64,000 nt of DNA from the NCBI RefSeq assembly GCF_032884065.1, contig NC_088872.1:6318186-6382185 (forward strand), given 5' to 3'. Numbering within the stretch: position 1 is the first letter of the stretch; each line of letters begins with the position of its first letter. Positions 55,296-64,000 of the stretch are shown here, piece by piece. Under the pieces are notes generated by a model. That model was not told where the DNA came from. It was given only the letters and a program-made list of their open reading frames with translations, and searched no databases. The DNA is from Artemia franciscana. Its lineage: Eukaryota > Arthropoda > Branchiopoda > Anostraca > Artemiidae. The translations under genes were made by a program, and so were the position numbers.

Positions 55296-55925
55296 TTGGT
55301 AAAATTCTAGTTAATTGTCTTCTTGCTATCTCGGAAAGGGTTTAGGTTAGGAAAATGAAACTTTCAGGGATAGGTCTACAGGCTAAAGTATGTCCCAGGA
55401 AGTTATTTTAAAGTACCCACCTCCATGCCTTCTCCCTCTAGAGGGCCCTGAAATTTGCCTATATTACAGGTCTAGGCTATAGGCTACCTATTGAAATTTT
55501 GACAAAACAACATTTTACCTTAATTTTCAGTTACCAGTTGCCCTTTCTCTGCCTTTAGTTCTGAAAATGCAATTCCTGTTATTTGAGTAGAATTTTGAGC
55601 CATATCAATGTTTTTTTTTCGAAATATAGGAAATGTATTTGCATAGCTTTCAAACCTTATAAAATGGAATTGAGCAAAGTTATGAAGCTGAAAACGATTT
55701 TGTTGTACTTCAATTGAGCAAAAGATCTATTTCGCAAGAGTTCACTTTTATAACACATATTTTTAAAGGTCATTAAAGGTCAGGGCCCTCTAGAGGGAGA
55801 AGGAGTGGAGGTAGTTGCTTCAAAATACATTCCCGAGACATACTTTAGTCTGTTTATACATCCCTGAAAGTTTCATTTACCTAACCTAAACCCTTTCCGA
55901 GATAGCAAGAAGTCAATTAACTAGA
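55296..55925. mobile_element. TIR element of the arm family, copy with long terminal repeats
   Basis: The left end GGTAAAATTCTAGTTAATTG through CCTCTAGAGGGCCCTGA pairs with the right end, TCAGGGCCCTCTAGAGG through TCAATTAACTAGA, giving inverted repeats of about 150 bp. The interior matches the palindrome-arm elements (AATGCAATTC, GGAAATGTATTT). No coding. Confidence 0.75.
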
Positions 55926-56000
55926 TTTGAATAAAAAAAAAAAATTAATTTCGATTGTTCAGATTATGTTCACCCAACCTTATTCGCCGGCCAGTGCGAT

Positions 56001-56290
56001 TTAAGGTAATTTAAGGTAATTTAAGGATTGTTTCCCTGAAAATTTGCTTTATACCTTTGTCCCTAGAAATCAAAGAAACATTTTCAAACAAAATAAAATG
56101 ATTTGGATAATTATAGACATGTTTCGAAAGGGCCGACGTGAAATCTTCAGGTTTGGTATTTTGCTTCAAAAACGATGAAATAGAATTATGATGTTGTATC
56201 AATCTCATTTCTAAATTCTGGTTAGTACGTCCCACATAAGAGTTTCCACAAGTGGAAGCGTCCCACATAGAGCAACAAAGTGGGGTTTAT
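56001..56290 (-). pseudogene. GIY-YIG endonuclease fragment of a Penelope-like element
   Basis: The minus-strand frame has CGNSYVGRTNQNLEMRL, then QHHNS, SALSKHVYN and ENVSLI. This matches the C-terminal GIY-YIG nuclease of Penelope-like elements, in which Y-V-G-R-T is the second conserved motif and the Arg is catalytic. Only about 85 residues remain; the RT is missing. The fragment abuts the (TA)n tract at 56299, in line with a 5'-truncated copy. It ends near ATCCTTAAATTACC. Confidence 0.8.
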
Positions 56291-56296
56291 AAAATC

Positions 56297-56530
<234 letters not shown>

Positions 56531-56749
56531 CACCATAGCAGGTTCCGTAAGAGTGGCCAATGGAAAAACAGGGAAGAAACAGAACAATTTCATAAATGAT
56601 AAAAAGGGCAATTTTTTTTCTTTTTTTTACAAATACATGCAACTACTATTACACCCCCTCTGAACATTACTGACTGTATAGGCCCTAAACCAGGGTCTCA
56701 CCCAAAATAAAGTTTTTCTTGTCAACATAGGGCCTTAAAAAGGACATTC

Positions 56750-57005
56750 GATAAAAACTAAAAACTCAATTTAAAAAAAATTAAAACGATCATTTAATTA
56801 ATGTTACATTAATAAGATTTTTCGACCCATATGCCATGAATATTTTGTATATTTTTTATCACTTTGAAATAGAGGTTTTTAGAACTTAGCCATTTCTTTT
56901 AGAATTGTGACGCTTTTATTTACCTACCTATGTTAATTTTGGAGAAAACACAAGTCATATTTTTTGTCATATTTAGGAGTACAAAGTAAGAGATATAAAA
57001 ATGAT
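56750..57005. repeat. Dispersed repeat family C, copy 2
   Basis: Direct copy of 50675-50935. It lies just before the second 1-kb duplicated segment. Confidence 0.88.
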
Positions 57006-57084
57006 CACTTAAAAGTGTACTTCCCCTGAGAGAATATAGGGCATTGATAGGAAAGCAGCATAACTCTAAAACCATGGAGATACA

Positions 57085-58075
57085 CCTTAAGATGCGTCAT
57101 CCTCACATAGTTTCCAACAGGTAGTAGAAGCAGTAAATGTCTGACGTAATCAAATGACGCTACTTTATGAAATTGGCTTCATTCTTGGCATCGTTTCGCA
57201 AAAGAGCCGGGAAATGCGCAAGCGCAAAACCTCAGAGTTTCAGTTTAGTTTAACTTTGTGAAGAGTAAAGGTGAACTTTGTTCTAGACAAATCTATATTG
57301 AAGTAAAATGAGTTACCCTCCGCCATACCCAGGAGGTTATAGCCAACAAGGATTTGGGATGCCACAGCCCACTTTAGGGTTTAACGTTTCTGATGAGGCT
57401 TGTGTATTAATTATTTAGGCTTTGTTTTGTCTGCTTGCTTTTTAACCCGTTTGCTTTTTTTGGCTGTTAGTACTAAGCGATACAGCCTCTCTATTCATAA
57501 TGCTTATAGCCTACATCTAATCAAGAATATCGTTTGATAAATGTTAATCTTGGGGTAAATTTGTAGCTGATAACATAGTTTGGCTAGGATGAAGGTGAAT
57601 TCATCTCTTGATAGGCCTACTTTTTTTATCCTCCTCCATAATTCAGTTATTGCTTCTAGGAGAAATTACATTTTGAATCTGTAAAGTGCTCAAAACAGGC
57701 CATAATAACCAAAAGTTTAAATGTGTTTAGAAAAAAATGGCTAATAAGGAAAAATTACCATGTGTAGCTAATGTTATTAAAGGTGTTGAAAAATGTTGTT
57801 AGGGAAAAAATTGTTTAGTGGTTGTACAATTTCCAGAAACCCCTCAAAAATGGCGTCGGTTTTGCTGCAATGTCATTTGCTGTGAGGCTCTTTTTAATAG
57901 GCCTATTTCGTGCCAATTTATTTTCGAAACAACATTTTACCATTAAGACTAAAGAAAATAGTAACAATTACCCTTCCGAATATTACCATTACCAGCAAAA
58001 TGGTAATGACAATTACAGTTACCATTCCCATCAGCTATAAATGGTATTTTTTCTCACTAGACCCTAGCCAGTTTA
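57085..58075 (+). repeat. 1-kb duplicated segment, copy 2 (with first-exon-like ORF)
   Basis: Second copy of 54150-55135, 2.93 kb downstream in direct orientation. Differences are scattered substitutions and small indels in the flanks and intron-like part. Confidence 0.92.
57308..57418 (+). CDS. Pro/Gly/Tyr-rich first-exon-like ORF, copy 2
   Basis: Encodes the same 36 residues as 54374-54484 with no base difference that I can see across the frame. Upstream it retains CTGACGTAATC and TTTAACTTTGTGAAGAG. It may be a second promoter and first exon of one annexin-like gene or a duplicated gene start. No downstream exon is visible within the window. Confidence 0.5.
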   Translation: MSYPPPYPGGYSQQGFGMPQPTLGFNVSDEACVLII

Positions 58076-59747
58076 TTTAAGAAGCATATTTTTCAAACCT
58101 GGGTCACTATGGCCTTTTTGAGCTCTTTAGGGGCTCAAAATGTAGGCTAATTTTCCTAGAAGCGATTATTGAATTATGGAAGAGGATAAGAAATGATGCA
58201 TTAACCTTCATTTTAGCTAAATCAGGTTGTCGGCTACAAATTTACCTACAAGTGAAACCTTGAGGAATGAATAGACGTTCTGTTCAAATAAGTCACAAGG
58301 AAAGTGGTTTGAACCTCGTACTTTTCCTCCATCCTTATTTATACGGCTTTAAAGATTGAAAATCCATTTATTAAATTTAGGGAAAGCCGTAATTTATTAA
58401 ATTTAAGGGAAAGTCTTGCTGAAATAATAGGAATTGCATTTTGAAAGGCTAGACTAGAGCCAAAAAAAGAAACTGAAAACCCAAAATCAAGGTAAAACGT
58501 TATTACCTTTACCCAGGGACGCAGCTAGGGGGAAGGGAGAGGGACTTCCCCCACCCCATAGTTGCAAGGCGTCTTTCGCGTCTTAATTTATCTTATGTGT
58601 CCGATCGGCAAACAGGAAGATTTTGTCGGCACATTCTTTATATACCCCCCTCAAAAAAGACAAAATTCAAAGTCCTAACTTCGCCCCTGTCTTTACCCTG
58701 TTAATAATGAACTCAGAGCCTATACTACTCCCCAGTGTGTTTTCCAGCTCCTTTCCTACTCCTCTATTTCTAAGGTACAGAAGATCCTGTAAGTTAGATA
58801 AATTAACCTTTCTAGAATTATTCAGAACCCATATTATGCGCTGGGAGGGTATCATTTCCCTTCCCCTTCAAAGGGCACTGACCATGGATGAATTTGGACA
58901 AACGTTGTGGAATATAAGTGAAATTTTGGAAATAGCTCTACAGAACCAATGAGAATCAAATATAGTATTCTGAGCCTCATGACTTTGCTAATCCTGACTT
59001 ATGAAGTTTTAAAAAATTTGAAAAATGTGTCTTGAATCTCAGAAAAGAAAAAAGGGATGTTTCAAGTACTTCGCTAGCTAGCAGATGAACACAACCTATC
59101 ACTTGACGCGATTTTCTGCGCTCTTTTCAAATATACTAATCTCCACCATAGCAGGTTCCATTTTGAGCTCTAAATTTTTTTTTTTTTATCCCAATCTGTT
59201 TTCTTCAGCTTTGTTTTTCTTCTTTAAATTAGGCCTATATTTTTGGTTTTGTTGTAGCAAATGTAAGCTGCAGGACACACATTATATATAAAAAAAACCA
59301 TGTTCAATGCCCTTTCAAAATATAATAGCCTAATAACTGCTATTGCAGCTGCATCTCAGCGCTCTTAATTGGGCCAGATATTGCCCTGGGTTATGTACAA
59401 AATTGGGCTAAATATTTTAAACAAACGTTTTATAATAAATTATGCGACAGAACTTGGGACAGTGCTAGTTTTGTTTCAACTTTTCTATTGTAAAGTAATT
59501 GTACAAAAATAGATACGTGCCATACACGCTGGGGACTGAGCATTCGCGGGTAAGCCTCCACTCCCCAACAGGGATGGAAGCAGGACTGCCAACTTAATTT
59601 TATGTTTGTTTGATATGTGTTTTATTGTTTATCATGTCAGTGCTTTATCCTACTACAAAAATCCTCCCAATCGCTAACCTCGCTTATTAAATGCTTATCG
59701 TTAAGCCACTAAGGTTGAAGTGTGATTCGATTTTAAATCCTACACAC
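58076..59747. other. No gene; fragments of the arm TIR family
   Basis: 58410-58510 carries GAATTGCATTTTGAAAGG and AAGGTAAAACGTTATT, matching the interior of the TIR family in reverse. The remainder is AT-rich with random short frames. Confidence 0.45.
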
Positions 59748-59750
59748 TAA

Positions 59751-60406
59751 GGCCCAGCGCCCACGGGGCAACTGTTTCGAGACAACAGTTGGGAACTATT
59801 CACTGGTTTACGACTAGTTCACAACCAAAATAAAACGTGTCTCCGCCCACGGACGCGAGTGATTGTGGACCAGTTGTGTTTATTTAATTGAGTAGTGAAG
59901 TGTGGTTAACTATGTTGAGTTCCGACGAGGAAGACTTCATTGATTAATAGTACCGCAGGATTCGTTGGGTTCAGAGGGAGTATAGGGTCCATCCCTACTT
60001 AGAAAAGAACGCAAAGTCTCGTCTGTTCTTAGCAGCTAAGGAACTGTCTCAAAAAGATAGAAAATTTACTGTATTTTACAGAATGTCGAAGGAATCTTCG
60101 TGCTTCTCCACTTCTCCTACGAATTTCACGTTTAATTCCTGGTCTGACATGTTGAGAGCCAAAATAATTATTGAGAAACAATATCAACGCAGTAGCTCCC
60201 GAAAATGTGTGGGACAACACTCCGCAAAGCAACTGTGACCACGGCCGGAAGCTCATACGGAACAGGTTTAAGACTGATCGGAAACCAGTAGGATTTCCTC
60301 ATGGGAGGGCCCCCACTCTACTTCAAGGCCATGATCACGAAACAGTTGCGTGCGCAATCGGTTAGCAATTCTAGTCTCAAAATAGTTACTCCATGGGCTC
60401 TGGGCC
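59751..60406 (+). mobile_element. PIF/Harbinger element, internally deleted
   Basis: A 656-bp element has inverted ends GGCCCAGCGCCCACGGG (59751) and, reading in from the right, GGCCCAGAGCCCATGGAG, with similarity continuing to about 35 bp. TAA flanks both ends (59748-59750 and 60407-60409), the 3-bp TWA duplication typical of PIF/Harbinger. Inside is the N-terminal part of a transposase and none of the DDE region. Confidence 0.88.
59911..60230 (+). pseudogene. Harbinger transposase N-terminal fragment
   Basis: Starts MLSSDEEDFID, then a stop, then continues in frame with REYRVHPYLEKNAKSRLF and KFTVFYRMSKES. W/VHP-Y/L followed by F-x-x-YFRM-S is the familiar N-terminal region of Harbinger transposases. 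The catalytic DDE domain is deleted, so the copy cannot move by itself. Confidence 0.72.
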
Positions 60407-60409
60407 TAA

Positions 60410-61009
60410 GTACATATTTTACAATTAGTGTGCGATTTCTGCCTAAATAGTCATTTAAAGGTTTCTGGGGATGTTAGAGGCTATTTTTGTTATGCGCTTA
60501 TCCAGAATCAAAATACAGTAAGCACATATTTCAAAGGTATGTTTGATTTTCGACGAATTTGGTATTAAGGTAGTTTAAGGTAGTTGACTACAAAACTGAG
60601 GCTAATTTTATATTAGAAAAGGCCAAAATCGTTTCCTAGCTATTCTTATCATGACTACTCCCACCACTCTTGCTATGGATAATACCACGTTTCTGTCATT
60701 AAGTAACATTAACTGTATACCAATTATTAAAGTTGATTAGAAGGAATAACTACTATATAGACTGCAAGACCTCTGGCAAACTTGTCGTGATAAGAAACTA
60801 CGGGTAAAAAGCAACCCTTTCCCAATGGTAACCGAAAATCAATAAATTTAGGTTTAAAAATAATTTATTCATCAAAACAATCTCGCTTTTATTCTCGTTC
60901 AAAGTATTTAAAATTGTTTAGCCTCAACATAACCTTCAAAAGTTATCAACTTTGGCATATCTGTATAAATCATTTTCACCAAGGCATTTCATATGGAAGG
61001 ACTTTGTTG
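60410..61009. other. No feature recognised
   Basis: AT-rich unique-looking stretch. Confidence 0.4.
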
Positions 61010-61330
61010 TAAAACCTTCTGAAATGGCTCATTCGACTGGAAACTAAAAGTTCCAGTGCCCTTTTTAAAAGTCGACAGTGATTGGAGGGCAAATATCCTT
61101 TCGCACTCTTTTTTTCCACAAAGACATCCGATCAAGATTTTAAGATTGCCATTTTGTTCAGCATAGTTGAAAGGTCCATTAACTATGCCTCAGGAGATGG
61201 CTTGCCCCTTTCCACACAGTCCCTGGAGAAAAGCTTGTAAATTATGCAAGTTGCCCATTGTTCCTTATAGTATCTGTAATTGGGAAAAGGAGTCCTATTG
61301 GATAACTAATTTCAAAAAGGCTAAAGGTAA
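61010..61330. mobile_element. Family A, divergent fragment
   Basis: Contains AAAAGTTCCAGTGCCCTTTT, GATTGGAGGGCAAATATCC, GCCATTTTGTTCAGCATAGT and AACTATGCCTCAGGAGATGG in the same order as the middle of family A. It is clearly older than the other copies. Confidence 0.75.
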
Positions 61331-62008
<678 letters not shown>

Positions 62009-62599
62009 AATCATGCAGCGGATTTTTTCGAAAGTTCGGGTATTTCAACAGCAACACTGATTTCAATTGCAGTTCCTGATAAAAGCTGTCTTAAGCGCAT
62101 TTTCTAGGTGGCTATTATAAATAATCTTAGAGATTGATTTGATCCGGAAATTTGTTTTTCAGAATGTAATTATTTTTATATATATGATTCGACTACCAAC
62201 CGATACCGCCTGTTGCATATTTAAGTCTAGGCACCAAGATTAATAAAAATGGCTGATCTCTAAAGGCGAGTAATGATATACTCACAACTTATGAGATGTT
62301 TTTACAGCATTACCCTGCTACCACAACGATTGAAAATTAAGCCACAATTATTATCTCGATTGTGACATTTACGACAGAAGTAACCCTCCTAAACTTAGGG
62401 AGATAATAGACAAGATAAATAGACCTGGACGCTAAGCATTTAGCAGCATATATTCGCCCAGTAATAAATTTGTTGTAAGAATGGATGATATGGCCTTGAA
62501 TGACTTTTACAAGGGTATTATTAGTTTTAGTGAACTTTAAAGCTAAAGTTATTGAAAAGAAAAATTTTGGTTTATTGAAGGGCATCGCTATCGATTGTG

Positions 62600-63005
62600 A
62601 TATCCCGTCTTAATGAATGTCCTGGCGTCTGATTTAACACGCCTTGGAACATCTCATGCAGCTAGAATTTTGTTCGTTAATTTAGCATTCAATATCAATG
62701 CCACTAAAACAGGGTTGAAACCCGACTATGAATTTTTCATGTTTTAGAACAACATTTGATCCCGCTTAGTTGCCATAGATACCAATCTCGACCACATAGT
62801 TACCAATTGCAAAAACCCAGTTAAGCGTTTAATCGTTCCTATTAAGTGTTCCTAATCGTCCGGTTTACGTGAATCATCTAAAGACTATCCCTGTCAATTG
62901 TCTCCAAAATGGGCTAACTGTGACAGTGACCATGTGTCTTATAGTTTAAGGTGTCCCAAGTTGCGTGCTATTGCCAACAAAGATTGGTCGAATAACATTT
63001 TTACA
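62600..63005 (+). pseudogene. Possible LINE ORF1 zinc-knuckle fragment
   Basis: Translated in pieces, the region gives LTRLGTSHAARILF near 62636 and WANCDSDHVSYSLRCPKLRA near 62910. The C-x3-H-x6-C-P arrangement resembles the last CCHC knuckle of Jockey/R1-type ORF1 proteins (NC-x2-DH-x4-6-CP). Stops are frequent. No RT is seen nearby, so the assignment is tentative. Confidence 0.4.
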
Positions 63006-63752
63006 TAATTCTGTTCATTCATTCAACATTAATGGAACCAAAATAAGGACATTTCCAACAGTAATCTGGTTGAGACAGATGACGTGGATCTCTTTCAAAA
63101 ACATTTATTTCCGACTGTGAGCATTAATTTCCTTCGATGTAGTACTGACTCAAGTGTCTGCCGCAAATGCCGGTAGACATCTGCCAGTGCTCGTACTGCT
63201 TGCAGACTTGCCTGTGTGTTGAATTGACGACCCCTCCCTTACTGTGTTACCGGTCTGACGACGTTCATTTATTCTTATTTCAATATCTTCAAGCCGGGTA
63301 GGTGCTGTTCTAATTTAATTCATCTTGATAGTAAATAGTGTAAAATTTTCTGGTTCTGGGGATTTCTCCTGCATTGATAGGTGCGTTCTTGAATTGCAAA
63401 ATAAGCCACGGTATTTTTTAGTATTTCATGTAATTCTGTTGTACATGGTTTCAGAAGTACTTCACATTTTTTTTCTTCCGTTAGTAGCCAATTTATCTCT
63501 GATTTAATGGGTATGTTCGTCTGTTGATCAATCGAGGCTAATATTTGATAAGGGACTACCTGACGTTATTGGGTTATGTTAAACCTTTCCGGATAATAGT
63601 AATGAGATGCTGCTGAATATACCCGGACATAGGATGGAATGAGGAGATATTGCTTTCTATACATCAAATGACCTTCCGTACATTACCAGAAGTAATCCAT
63701 CATGAAATCAAGAAAGGATCTTTGAATCCGTATTTATTGAAATTAGATCAAA
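63006..63752. other. No feature recognised
   Basis: Mixed sequence with short frames only. Confidence 0.4.
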
Positions 63753-64000
63753 CAGTTCGTGGTAACGAACTATAGTCAGGAGGGACCCGGTTCAATAGTA
63801 ACCGAAACTCTAAAAAATGGGATTTTGACACCAATGGTTGCATCAAAAGAATCGTATTTTTATGCTAATTTTAAATATATAAGTTTCATCAAGTTTAGTT
63901 TTACCCATCAAAAGTTATGAGCCTGAGAAAATGTGCCTTAAAACCCAGTGTATCTGTTCCTTTCTCAACGCCCCACTCTTTACGCTTTACGATAGGAGCA
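63753..64000. mobile_element. Family A, copy 3 (cut by window end)
   Basis: Begins CAGTTCGTGGTAACGAACTA and follows copy 2 until about 63940. It then jumps to the ACGCCCCACTCTTTACGCTTTACG part normally found about 1.4 kb further in, so this copy has an internal deletion. Confidence 0.82.

Noticed and set aside
58623-58952. 109-residue plus-strand frame
   Set aside because: No recognisable motif, no splice context, and surrounded by repeat fragments; most likely chance.

Overview
The window is eukaryotic, AT-rich, intron-bearing and dominated by repeats. It holds non-LTR retrotransposons, a Helitron-like element, PIF/Harbinger and hAT-like DNA transposons, a tRNA-derived SINE, a Penelope-like fragment, a Polinton/adintovirus-type relic and long (TA)n tracts. 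The mix, together with an arthropod-style Kazal exon, suggests an invertebrate and most likely an arthropod. A crustacean such as a brine shrimp is my guess from repeat texture, not a demonstrated assignment.

Positions 1-14522 form one near-perfect inverted repeat with no spacer, centred between 7249 and 7250, and the left arm may continue beyond the window. Each arm carries a non-LTR retrotransposon with three open, overlapping frames: a short ORF1, an apurinic-type endonuclease, and a reverse transcriptase plus RNase H. The two copies lie head to head and their 5' ends meet at the palindrome centre. The arms differ by scattered substitutions and by one replaced block (78 bp against 101 bp) at the 3' junction of the retrotransposon. 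This is either a real giant palindrome or an assembly fold-back, and the sequence alone cannot settle it.

From 14.5 to 24 kb there are an old SINE, a CpG-containing island with a perfect hairpin, a broken CR1/Jockey-like LINE (18.6-22.2 kb), and a Helitron-like element ending in a hairpin and CTAG. From 24 to 36 kb there is little recognisable coding sequence. It contains the first copy of a 1.7 kb fold-back repeat family (family A), a hAT-like MITE with an 8-bp target duplication, and one well-formed exon of a Kazal-type protease inhibitor on the minus strand (34168-34308), the best host-gene evidence here.

From 37 to 45 kb there are a broken LINE reverse transcriptase, a set of acidic peptide repeats, and a shattered type-B (protein-primed) DNA polymerase. 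Two small ORFs follow that resemble the companions of such polymerases in Polinton/adintovirus-type elements, then a degenerate tandem array. From 45 to 64 kb there are more dispersed repeats, an intact-looking SINE with target duplications, the second hAT-like MITE, and the second family A copy. A 1 kb segment with a Pro/Gly/Tyr-rich first-exon-like ORF is present twice. Also here are a fragment of a Penelope-like GIY-YIG endonuclease, a deleted PIF/Harbinger element with TAA target duplications, a LINE ORF1 scrap and the start of a third family A copy.

Apart from the Kazal exon and the two Pro/Gly/Tyr-rich exon copies, nothing points to host protein-coding genes. Most of the window is transposon sequence of several ages.
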